Made by a program: the position numbers and the translations under genes
Source of the DNA: Bacteroidales bacterium
GTDB taxonomy: Bacteria; Bacteroidota; Bacteroidia; Bacteroidales; UBA932
Assembly: GCA_017631875.1 (NCBI GenBank)
Contig: JAGBSL010000074.1
Coordinates: forward strand, 1-6,751
DNA: 6,751 nt
Direction of reading: 5' to 3'
Notes under the pieces: generated by a model
The model's input: only the letters and a program-made list of their open reading frames with translations
Told to the model about the DNA's origin: nothing
The model's database searches: none
Shown here: positions 1 to 5,866 of the stretch, piece by piece
Numbering within the stretch: the first letter of the stretch is position 1
Layout of the letters: each line of letters starts with the position of its first letter

Positions 1-650
1 AGATATGTCTCATTGAGGTCTCTCCATGAAAGGTCCTCCACGTTGAAGATGTGTCTTTCGTACTCCGGACCGCTATGGATCGCAAAGTGCTTCAGACATG
101 CGTGGAGCTTGTCATATTTCTCGTCTGTATCGCCCTGGAGGCCGTTTACCACCGAGCGTCCCATCACTGTCATCAGGTATGGATCCTCTCCGTAGGTCTC
201 CTGGCCGCGTCCCCACCTCGGGTCACGGAAGATGTTGATGTTCGGAGTCCATACGGTAAGGCCGTTGTACTGAGTGGCGCCTTCGCCTGCACGGGCCGTG
301 TTGAACTTGATGCGCTGCTCTGTCGAAGCCACGTCGAACACGTCCAGAAGGAGTTCGTCATCCCAGCTGGCAGCCATACTTATAGCCTGCGGGAATACGG
401 TAGCGAGGCCGTTGCGGGCTGAGCCGTGAAGAGCCTCGTTCCACCAGTTGTACTGATGGATGCCAAGCTCCGGAATCGCCGGGCTGTCATAGCTCATAAG
501 AGCCACCTTCTGTTCAAGGGTCAGACGACCGAGGAGGTCTTCGGTTCTTTCTTCAGGGCTTAGGGATCTGTCCTGGTAAGGATAGGTTTCAGCGCATGAT
601 ATCGCCATTAAAGCGACCGCGACCGCTGATAATCGGAGAAGAATTTTCAT
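1..650 (-). CDS. GH3 family glycoside hydrolase, beta-xylosidase/beta-glucosidase type lipoprotein (partial, 3' end outside window)
   Basis: The minus strand reads open from ATG at 650-648 to the left edge: 216 codons of a longer protein. Residues 1-18 form a signal peptide ending in A-I-S before Cys19, a plausible lipobox, so the enzyme is probably a membrane-anchored lipoprotein. The mature start (YPYQD, then SPEERTEDLLGRLTLEQKV at 31-49) and the blocks NWWNEALHG (68-76), FPQAISMAASWD (86-97), TPNINIFRDPRWGRGQETYGE (135-155) and KHFAIHSGPE (187-196) are characteristic of GH3 N-terminal barrels, closest to bacterial xylosidase-like members. Family members of this type usually have 700-900 residues. 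The nucleophile Asp and the C-terminal domains would lie outside the window. The family removes terminal beta-linked glucose, xylose or arabinose from glycans; the substrate cannot be read from this fragment. It is divergent from the oxidoreductase gene. Confidence 0.93.
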   Translation of the reverse strand, partial: MKILLRLSAVAVALMAISCAETYPYQDRSLSPEERTEDLLGRLTLEQKVALMSYDSPAIPELGIHQYNWWNEALHGSARNGLATVFPQAISMAASWDDELLLDVFDVASTEQRIKFNTARAGEGATQYNGLTVWTPNINIFRDPRWGRGQETYGEDPYLMTVMGRSVVNGLQGDTDEKYDKLHACLKHFAIHSGPEYERHIFNVEDLSWRDLNETY

Positions 651-662
651 AAGTTGCCAATT

Positions 663-694
663 TTGTCAAAGTTAAGATAAAAAAATGTAAATTC
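663..694 (+). promoter_or_regulatory. Candidate promoter of the oxidoreductase/LOG operon
   Basis: TTG at 663-665 is followed after 21 bases by TAAATTCG at 687-694, one mismatch from TAnnTTTG. The same 21-base spacing occurs in two other candidate promoters in this window (before 5004 and before 6678). Transcription would begin near 700, which would exclude the upstream ATG at 697 and favour the ATG at 721. The element overlaps the divergent GH3 promoter region. Confidence 0.4.
667..674 (-). promoter_or_regulatory. Candidate -7 box of the GH3 gene
   Basis: Read on the minus strand the bases are TAACTTTG, matching the Bacteroidota -7 consensus TAnnTTTG. It lies 16 bases before the GH3 start codon, which implies a very short leader. 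At the expected -33 position (21-base spacer) only ATG is seen instead of TTG, so the promoter is weak or needs an activator. Confidence 0.4.
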
Positions 695-720
695 GCATGG
701 AAACGGAAAAACATACAGTC

Positions 721-1695
721 ATGTTCAGATTGGGAATCATAGGAGCCGGTTGGATTGCGCAGAAAATGGTGAAGGCGCTCGCTCCGCTTGACGAAGTGGA
801 AGTCTATGCTGTCGGATCGCGCTCTTACGAGAAGGCGTCCGCATTTGCGAAGGAACATGCCATCCCTATGGCTTACGGCAGCTATGAGGAGCTGGTCAGC
901 GACCCCCTCGTGGATCTGGTTTATATAGCCACGCCTCACTCGCACCACTATGAACACGCCATGCTGGCATTGAACCATGGCAAGCATGTGCTTGTGGAAA
1001 AGGCATTTACAGCGAATGCCGCACAGGCGTCGGACCTTATCGCCACGGCCCGCGCCAAGGGTCTTTTCATCACCGAGGCCATATGGACCCGATACATGCC
1101 TCTGTCGCATAAGGTCAGGGAAATCATGGAAAGCGGGGTCATCGGAGAGCCGCGCATCCTTACCGCGACGTTGTGCTACATGATGGAGTTCAAGGAGAGG
1201 ATCGTCAGGGCGGACCTCTGCGGCGGAGCCCTTCTGGACCTCGGCGTCTATGCGCTCAACTTCGCGCGCATGTACTTCGGAACCGACATAGTCAAGACGG
1301 TGACCAACTGTCACCTCGGTCCTACAGGCATGGACATGCACGAGTCCATTTCGCTGAGCTATGCTGACGGAAAGATGGCCAATCTGCAGGCAGGAGCGCT
1401 CTGTCTGAACGACCGCCAGGGCATAATCAGCGGCACAGAAGGCTATATCAGGGTGGACAACATCAACTGCCCGGAAGTCATTGAGGTTTATAGGAACTAT
1501 GAACTGGTAGAGCGTCATGTCAAGCCGGACGAGATGGTGAACGGGTATGAATATCAGGTACTTGAGTGCATGAGATGCATACGTGAAGGCCTTTTGGAGT
1601 CGCCTATGATGCCGCACGAGGAAACCATCAGCATAATGAAGCAGATGGACGAACTGAGAAAGGAATGGGGTGTGGAATATCCTTATGACAAGTAA
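721..1695 (+). CDS. Gfo/Idh/MocA family NAD(P)-dependent oxidoreductase, dihydrodiol-dehydrogenase-like
   Basis: This is a 324-residue cytoplasmic oxidoreductase, full length for the family. The N-terminal Rossmann domain starts at once with the dinucleotide-binding glycines (GIIGAGWIA, residues 5-13) and runs to about 120. The family EKP motif appears as E93-K94-A95, where the Lys is the expected catalytic or binding residue. TEAIWTRYMP (118-127) is typical of the trans-1,2-dihydrobenzenediol dehydrogenase-like branch. The C-terminal sheet domain begins with GGALLDLGVYALN (168-180), the family's second signature. Members oxidise or reduce sugars, inositols or similar polyols with NAD(P); the substrate here is unknown. 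An in-frame ATG at 697 would add eight residues (METEKHTV). I prefer 721 because the family fold begins there and the likely promoter overlaps 697. It is followed after 2 bases by the LOG gene, so the two are co-transcribed. Confidence 0.92.
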   Translation: MFRLGIIGAGWIAQKMVKALAPLDEVEVYAVGSRSYEKASAFAKEHAIPMAYGSYEELVSDPLVDLVYIATPHSHHYEHAMLALNHGKHVLVEKAFTANAAQASDLIATARAKGLFITEAIWTRYMPLSHKVREIMESGVIGEPRILTATLCYMMEFKERIVRADLCGGALLDLGVYALNFARMYFGTDIVKTVTNCHLGPTGMDMHESISLSYADGKMANLQAGALCLNDRQGIISGTEGYIRVDNINCPEVIEVYRNYELVERHVKPDEMVNGYEYQVLECMRCIREGLLESPMMPHEETISIMKQMDELRKEWGVEYPYDK

Positions 1696-1697
1696 TT

Positions 1698-2813
1698 ATG
1701 AGATACAAGGAGATTGAAAACATTGAGGCCCTGCGCGTGGTTTTGGAAGCAGGCGGAACACTCAGGCATTATGCCTTCCAGGACATTGATTTCGAGCCGT
1801 TTATCGAAAGCGCCCTTCGATGTACTTTCGAAGACTGCCTGTTTCTTGGAGGCGTCGGTGTGGACAAGCTGTGCGAGAGAATCGGATGCTCGTGCAGCGT
1901 GTTTCCGTCAATGAACGGCGTGCCGTATGACATGTTCAAGGGAAAGTTGTATTCATATAAGGATCTGTATTTGGGCTACCGTCTTGGTGAGCCTGAGTCA
2001 TATAAGGACACATATGATTACAAGGTCTATGAACATTATCTGGCAAAGGGCAAGCAGACCGGAGACATCAAGGAATCACTGGCGCGCATTCTCCATGACC
2101 ATTCTATGAACGACGGCATGGATGATTTCCTCGGGGCATTCGACGAGAAGAGTGTGGTGGGAATCATGGGAGGACACGGCCTGCTGCGCACAGATCCGGA
2201 ATATATTAAAGTTGCTTTGGTGAGCAAGAAGCTGACCGAGAGCGGATGCGTGATGGTCAGCGGCGGAGGCCCGGGAGCCATGGAGGCGACCCATCTGGGC
2301 GCCTGGCTGGCGGGACGGGACGACAGCGCCGTGCATGAGGCTGTAGAGATTCTGAGTGCCGCTCCTTCGTTTAGGGATGAACTGTGGCTGGAGACTGCAT
2401 TCCGCGTCATGCTTGCGTTCCCTCATCCCGAATATGTCAGCCTTGGTGTGCCGACATGGCTTTATGGACATGAGCCTGCAACTCCTTTCGCCACACATAT
2501 CGCGAAGTACTTCGACAACAGCACCCGTGAGGACCTGATCCTGACCATAGCCAAAGGAGGAGTCATCTACTCCCCAGGCAGCGCAGGAACAATGCAGGAG
2601 ATCTTCCAGGACGCCGTCCAGAACCATTACCTCAGCTTCGGCTATGCCAGCCCGATGGTCTTCCTCGGCGAGCACTTCTGGATGGACGAGATGCCTGTCT
2701 ACAGACTGATGCAGCACCTCGTGGAGAAAGGCAAGTACAAGAACCTCCTCCTCTCCATCACAGACGACATCGACCAGATCGTCTCCACCATCACCGCCTT
2801 CCGCAACAGTTAA
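1698..2813 (+). CDS. LOG family (lysine-decarboxylase-like) Rossmann nucleotide-binding protein
   Basis: The product is a 371-residue soluble protein. Residues 151-365 form a LOG/SLOG-type Rossmann domain: VVGIMGGHG at 153-161, VSGGGPGAMEATHLGA at 187-202 and YSPGSAGTMQEIFQDA at 291-306. These correspond to the GGGPGxMEA and PGGxGTxxE motifs of LOG-type nucleoside-5'-monophosphate phosphoribohydrolases, with Ser replacing the second Gly of PGG; the Gly-Thr and Glu are kept. Known members release a nucleobase from a nucleotide, as in cytokinin activation and in PpnN; activity on a particular nucleotide here is inference. The first 150 residues are an extension not found in the short, about 190-residue, LOG proteins, and include an F-x-D-x-x-F stretch at 27-50 that loosely resembles a pentapeptide-repeat coil. 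The old annotation 'lysine decarboxylase' for this family is misleading. The gene starts 2 bases after the oxidoreductase stop, consistent with translational coupling. Confidence 0.88.
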   Translation: MRYKEIENIEALRVVLEAGGTLRHYAFQDIDFEPFIESALRCTFEDCLFLGGVGVDKLCERIGCSCSVFPSMNGVPYDMFKGKLYSYKDLYLGYRLGEPESYKDTYDYKVYEHYLAKGKQTGDIKESLARILHDHSMNDGMDDFLGAFDEKSVVGIMGGHGLLRTDPEYIKVALVSKKLTESGCVMVSGGGPGAMEATHLGAWLAGRDDSAVHEAVEILSAAPSFRDELWLETAFRVMLAFPHPEYVSLGVPTWLYGHEPATPFATHIAKYFDNSTREDLILTIAKGGVIYSPGSAGTMQEIFQDAVQNHYLSFGYASPMVFLGEHFWMDEMPVYRLMQHLVEKGKYKNLLLSITDDIDQIVSTITAFRNS

Positions 2814-3015
2814 CCAAAAGACTAGTTCACTGATCACTAGCACCTTACAAAACAATTCGAGAATTAACGGCACTTAAATATATAATAAATTGAAAACCAA
2901 ACAGTTACAAAACACATCGCTGTTAACCCCTGCTTTAAACCACCCATTAACGTCACCACTACCAATAACTCACTACCTATCAATAAATTACAACACGCAC
3001 TGTCGTTAACATACA
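2814..3015 (+). promoter_or_regulatory. Long G-poor leader/intergenic region before the DUF4377-like lipoprotein gene
   Basis: These 202 bases hold no plausible gene on either strand. The plus strand is rich in A and C and strikingly poor in G. No TAnnTTTG box is present; the nearest approach is TAAATTG at 2886-2892. It contains three degenerate TTACAA...TTAAC repeats (listed separately) and a small inverted repeat, CTAGT/ACTAG, at 2822-2840 just after the LOG stop codon. Confidence 0.35.
2845..3010 (+). repeat. Three degenerate 23-24 base direct repeats, TTACAA...TTAAC
   Basis: Copies lie at 2845-2868, 2905-2927 and 2988-3010. Each begins TTACAA(A/C)AC and ends TTAAC; the first two share the perfect ten-mer TTACAAAACA exactly 60 bases apart, and similarity continues to a TTAAA about ten bases beyond TTAAC. 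Start-to-start distances are 60 and 83 bases. The last copy ends 5 bases before the start codon at 3016. They may be regulator sites or relics of local duplication. Confidence 0.4.
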
Positions 3016-4029
3016 ATGAAACATCTGTTTAGAAAAATCATGATTGCGTTCTGCCTTACAGCAATACTATCATGCGGCCCCACGAGTATTGACGGCTGCT
3101 GGCAGCCCGTCGACAAGACCAAGGACTGGACTGAAGTCGTCACCATGACGGTATCTCAGGAGTTGGGCACATTTTATGGCATGGAGGGCATGCCACAACC
3201 TTCCATGAAAATCATGGAAGAAACATGGGATGAATGGCAGCCGGAGCCTTTCGGTGGAATCGACGGACTCGAATACATCAAAGGATATGAATATGTCATA
3301 AAGGTAGAAAAGACCCATCTGGTAAATCCTCCGATGGACGCCTCAAGCGTAAGATACAAACTGAAGGAGATCGTTTCACAGGAGTTCAGGATCAGCGAAG
3401 GTTATACCATGCATGATGATGTTCTGTTTTATTGGGAAACATGGGATGGTGACAAAGGCTCCTATCGAGAACTAGAGTTAAGCATAATAGAAGACGAGCA
3501 TTTCATCATAATAAAGGAAGCAGAAAAAGGGAATGCTGTGGATTATCTTGCGGAAAAGGGATTCTCCGTAATGGAAAATTCCACTGATGACCCTAGCAAG
3601 TTCCTAAGCCACAACGGTGTAAAGGACTGTATTCAGATGACGGTCAAAGGCACAGGAAATCTTGATGAACTCCCCGGTTCGGTATACGTTGCACCACTTT
3701 ACTACTATGTATTCTCAGAACCTCAATCGATCATAGGCCGAACCAACCTGCTTACAGTATGGTTCGAATGCCAAGGCAACGAAGACTTCTTCAAGAGAAA
3801 CATCGCATGGATCCAGGCATATGGTGAGATTTTAGGATTGATTACCATATCGACCAAGGAATATTTCGACCATACAGACCAGTCATGTTGGGGCTACGTC
3901 TCCTTTGCAGTGACAAATCAGTCTGCAGGAAATGTGGTAGAGATTCACAACTGGTTCCAGGAGGCAGCTAGATATGAAATAACCGATGTCGAGTTTCCTG
4001 AACTGGCATCTGAACCGGACAATGACTAA
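3016..4029 (+). CDS. Lipoprotein with DUF4377-like domain
   Basis: The product is a 337-residue predicted lipoprotein. The signal peptide has basic residues (KHLFRK), a hydrophobic core and a lipobox I-L-S before Cys20. The mature start, CGPTSIDG, lacks the run of acidic residues linked to surface export in Bacteroidota, so the side of the outer membrane is open. Residues about 42-124 resemble DUF4377: GIDGLEYIKGYEYVIKVEK at 81-99, then NPPMDASSVRYKL at 104-116 and EIVSQEF at 118-124 match the conserved 'IeGFeY..GYeY.lkV' and 'NPPaDgSsirY.L' pattern of that domain, which often accompanies HslJ/META proteins. Residues 125-337 are not recognised; they are rich in acidic and aromatic residues and have no membrane span. 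No function is known for the domain. Its stop codon interlocks with that of the convergent LytTR gene. No clear promoter was found. Confidence 0.85.
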   Translation: MKHLFRKIMIAFCLTAILSCGPTSIDGCWQPVDKTKDWTEVVTMTVSQELGTFYGMEGMPQPSMKIMEETWDEWQPEPFGGIDGLEYIKGYEYVIKVEKTHLVNPPMDASSVRYKLKEIVSQEFRISEGYTMHDDVLFYWETWDGDKGSYRELELSIIEDEHFIIIKEAEKGNAVDYLAEKGFSVMENSTDDPSKFLSHNGVKDCIQMTVKGTGNLDELPGSVYVAPLYYYVFSEPQSIIGRTNLLTVWFECQGNEDFFKRNIAWIQAYGEILGLITISTKEYFDHTDQSCWGYVSFAVTNQSAGNVVEIHNWFQEAARYEITDVEFPELASEPDND

Positions 4030-4838
4030 AGAAGACGAGTTATCTCTTCCTGATATTTACGTGAAATAGGGATATTCTCACAGCCTTCCTGCTTGAGCTG
4101 GGCCACTATCTGGCCCGATTCGTCCCTACGGACGATCTTAATGAAAGGCGGGTTGATGAAATATGATCTGTGGCATCGCACAAGACCGTGTTTAGATAGA
4201 TCATCCTCCAGCGCCCTCATCGAAGAGCGGAGGATGAATTTCTTTACCCTTCCGCGATCCAGATAATGGATCTGCACATAGTTATCCTCTGACTTTATAT
4301 ACATGACTGCCTCAGGAGCAATCACCAGACGGAGTTTCTTATACTCGTCATGAAAACGGATCAGCGAATTGTCATCAGCCGGGACTGAATCTTCCTTGTC
4401 TCGGGCAAAGATCTCTGCCCCAAGCCAGAGAAATCCGAATGGGTATGCGCATATCGCCAACAGATTTATAAAGGTATAGCCCGCAACTTCAAAATAAGAA
4501 ACGCCATAATCTTCCATCAAAAAGATGTATAGAGAGCAGAAGAGGGCCGCAATCAGCATTTCTCCAAGACTCCATACCAGATATACCTTACCCGTCACCT
4601 CCTTGTATTTACCAAGCAGATACAGCCATCCTCTTGTAATCGAAAAAGAGACAAGAAGAATGCAGAACAGTATTGTTACATTGAATGTAAATGAAGCTAT
4701 TTGCATGGTCAGATGCTCATATACACCTGAAGGTCTGTAGTATATCGTAAAAATCAACGCAAAGAGAGGCACCACCAGCGAGTGGATGATTGTGCCGGCA
4801 CCTGAGCGTACCAAGTCAATTGCCTTAGCCATATTCAT
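4026..4838 (-). CDS. Membrane-anchored LytTR-domain transcriptional regulator
   Basis: This is a 270-residue protein with four predicted transmembrane helices at about 16-33, 46-66, 86-107 and 118-142, then a cytoplasmic C-terminal LytTR DNA-binding domain from about 165 to 268. Characteristic LytTR segments are IKSEDNYVQIHY (181-192), FILRSSMRALEDDL (201-214), LVRCHRSYFINP (219-230) and PISRKYQEEI (257-266). There is no receiver domain, so the protein is not a classical response regulator; in this architecture the membrane part presumably senses a signal directly, which is inference. LytTR domains bind paired direct repeats about two helical turns apart, and such a pair (TCCCTRAATA, 20-base period) lies upstream of this gene. 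The start ATG at 4838-4836 is used because it keeps the basic residues before helix 1; ATG at 4832-4830 is also possible. It is divergent from the SGNH hydrolase gene. Confidence 0.92.
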   Translation of the reverse strand: MNMAKAIDLVRSGAGTIIHSLVVPLFALIFTIYYRPSGVYEHLTMQIASFTFNVTILFCILLVSFSITRGWLYLLGKYKEVTGKVYLVWSLGEMLIAALFCSLYIFLMEDYGVSYFEVAGYTFINLLAICAYPFGFLWLGAEIFARDKEDSVPADDNSLIRFHDEYKKLRLVIAPEAVMYIKSEDNYVQIHYLDRGRVKKFILRSSMRALEDDLSKHGLVRCHRSYFINPPFIKIVRRDESGQIVAQLKQEGCENIPISRKYQEEITRLL

Positions 4839-4855
4839 ACCGTTTTAACGAGGGA

Positions 4856-4863
4856 CAAAGGTA
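4856..4863 (-). promoter_or_regulatory. Candidate -7 box of the LytTR gene
   Basis: On the minus strand the bases read TACCTTTG, a full match to TAnnTTTG, 17 bases before the ATG. No TTG lies at the -33 position; that place (4885-4887) is inside the proximal copy of the TCCCTRAATA repeat. This is the layout expected of an activator-dependent promoter. Confidence 0.45.
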
Positions 4864-4881
4864 ATAATTATTTGTCAAACT

Positions 4882-4911
4882 TCCCTGAATATGGCATTTT
4901 ATCCCTAAATA
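4882..4911 (-). promoter_or_regulatory. Paired direct repeat, candidate LytTR binding site
   Basis: TCCCTGAATA (4882-4891) and TCCCTAAATA (4902-4911) are ten-mers differing at one base and starting exactly 20 bases apart. Seen from the LytTR gene they read TATTYAGGGA and would sit at about -33 to -62 from a start near 4849. LytTR proteins bind two short direct repeats about two helical turns apart, so autoregulation is the simplest reading. Control of the divergent hydrolase gene is also possible. Confidence 0.45.
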
Positions 4912-4950
4912 GCGTCATTCGCCTCTATCCGCTCGCCCCTACAACTAATT

Positions 4951-4982
4951 TTGGGGCAAGTCATGCCGTGCCGGTAATTTTG
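4951..4982 (+). promoter_or_regulatory. Candidate promoter of the SGNH hydrolase operon
   Basis: TTG at 4951-4953 (within TTTTG) is separated by 21 bases from TAATTTTG at 4975-4982, a full match to TAnnTTTG. The start codon follows 21 bases after the box. Between the two elements lies a short inverted repeat, GGCA at 4955-4958 and TGCC at 4964-4967, which could be an operator. Confidence 0.6.
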
Positions 4983-5003
4983 CAGGACTAAACGACAGAA
5001 AAC

Positions 5004-5693
5004 ATGAAAACGACAAGAATAGCGGCACTTGGAGACTCCATTACAAAAGGAGTCGTCCTCAACGATCAGAACAGGTATTCAGCGGCAGAGCAGAGTTTCC
5101 TTGACATCTTAAGCAGTGAGCTGGACCTGAGAGTGGACAACTATGGAAAATTCGGCTGTACCGTGGGTTATGGAAACAGCGTGATTGAAAGACATGCAAC
5201 TGACATTGCGGAATCCGACTATACCTTTATAGAATATGGAGGTAACGACTGCGACTTTGACTGGATAAAGATCGCTCAGGATCCTCATGGTGAGCATAAG
5301 GCAAGAACGCCGCTGGAAGAATTCACCGAAGAATTGTCATCGCTGGTGGCAAAGATCAGGAAACTCGGCTCGATACCGGTCCTGATCACCCTCCCCCCTA
5401 TCCTCTCGGACACATACTTCTCCTTCTTCAGCAGATCCATGTCCGATGAGCAGAAAAACAATATAAAGGAATGGCTCGGAGGAGACATCGGCATCATAAC
5501 CAGATGGCACGAGAGCTACAACAGAGCACTGTTCCAGGTAGCTAATCAGACACATACACAGATACTGGATATTACCACTCCGTTCGACACCTTCAGAGGC
5601 GATCTGACATCACTCTACTGCGCAGACGGCATACACCCGAACGCTCATGGCCACAAGCTGATTGCTCATACCATAATAAACATGTACTTATGA
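5004..5693 (+). CDS. SGNH/GDSL family hydrolase (lipase/esterase type)
   Basis: The 229-residue product carries the SGNH blocks in order: block I ALGDSIT (8-14) with nucleophile Ser12, block II around NYGKFGCT (46-53) with Gly51, block III YGGND (78-82) with Asn81, and block V ADGIHPN (207-213) with the catalytic Asp208 and His211. All four catalytic or oxyanion-hole residues are therefore present. The family hydrolyses esters, for example acyl or acetyl groups on lipids, carbohydrates or peptidoglycan; the substrate is not evident here. No signal peptide or membrane span is seen, so a cytoplasmic location is predicted. The insert 131-170 (PPILSDTYF...RWHESYN) is where SGNH enzymes vary and shape their substrate pocket. 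The gene has its own good promoter, is divergent from the LytTR regulator, and its TGA stop overlaps the ATG of the microprotein gene. Confidence 0.93.
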   Translation: MKTTRIAALGDSITKGVVLNDQNRYSAAEQSFLDILSSELDLRVDNYGKFGCTVGYGNSVIERHATDIAESDYTFIEYGGNDCDFDWIKIAQDPHGEHKARTPLEEFTEELSSLVAKIRKLGSIPVLITLPPILSDTYFSFFSRSMSDEQKNNIKEWLGGDIGIITRWHESYNRALFQVANQTHTQILDITTPFDTFRGDLTSLYCADGIHPNAHGHKLIAHTIINMYL

Positions 5694-5794
5694 TTCCGGA
5701 CTCACTGATCATCTTCGTCACAACCATGCTCACGATACTCGCACTTACCATAATCGCCTACTGCATCCGGAAAGTCAGAAAAAATCTGAAATAA
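5690..5794 (+). CDS. Small single-helix membrane protein, 34 residues, coupled to the SGNH hydrolase gene
   Basis: An ATG at 5690-5692 overlaps the hydrolase stop TGA (5691-5693) in an ATGA arrangement typical of translational coupling. It opens a 34-codon frame ending with TAA at 5792-5794. The protein starts MIPDSLIIFV, has one hydrophobic span from about residue 6 to 25 and ends in a strongly basic tail, CIRKVRKNLK, which by the positive-inside rule would face the cytoplasm. No sequence family is recognised. Placement suggests that it works with, or tethers, the hydrolase at the inner membrane; this is inference. A chance frame is possible, but the precise overlap, the clean span with basic flank and the absence of any other explanation of these bases favour a real gene. 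Confidence 0.6.
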   Translation: MIPDSLIIFVTTMLTILALTIIAYCIRKVRKNLK

Positions 5795-5866
5795 TGCAGC
5801 CCACATGATAGTACTAAATCATCATTGATGCGTCTATGATTGTAGAAACCACAAATTACAATTCAC

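Noticed and set aside
51..422. Plus-strand open frame, 123 codons, over the GH3 gene
   Set aside because: The minus strand carries unmistakable GH3 blocks through the whole stretch; this frame is its shadow.
589..1617. Long minus-strand open frame, 342 codons, opposite the oxidoreductase gene
   Set aside because: It lies antisense to a clear Gfo/Idh/MocA gene and overlaps the start of the GH3 gene. Its His/Arg/Val-rich translation shows no domain or export signal and is typical of the reverse strand of a GC-biased gene.
2822..2840. CTAGT-N9-ACTAG inverted repeat as a terminator of the oxidoreductase/LOG operon
   Set aside because: The stem is only 5 AT-containing base pairs with a 9-base loop and no T tract follows on the plus strand, so it is too weak to call.
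2076..2873. Minus-strand open frame, 265 codons, opposite the LOG gene
   Set aside because: It is antisense to a well-supported LOG gene and shows no recognisable motif. The LOG motifs on the plus strand explain this region.
4839..4847. ACCGTTTTA next to the LytTR start as a LytTR half-site
   Set aside because: It fits only part of the general LytTR consensus, has no partner at the right distance, and lies downstream of the predicted transcription start.
5820..5830. CATCATTGATG palindrome as terminator between the microprotein and lipoprotein genes
   Set aside because: Five-base arms with a one-base centre cannot form a stable hairpin and there is no T tract.
5835..5842. TATGATTG as a separate -7 box for the lipoprotein gene at 5867
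   Set aside because: It has one mismatch to TAnnTTTG and no TTG at the 21-base spacing seen elsewhere, so read-through from the hydrolase promoter is the simpler explanation.
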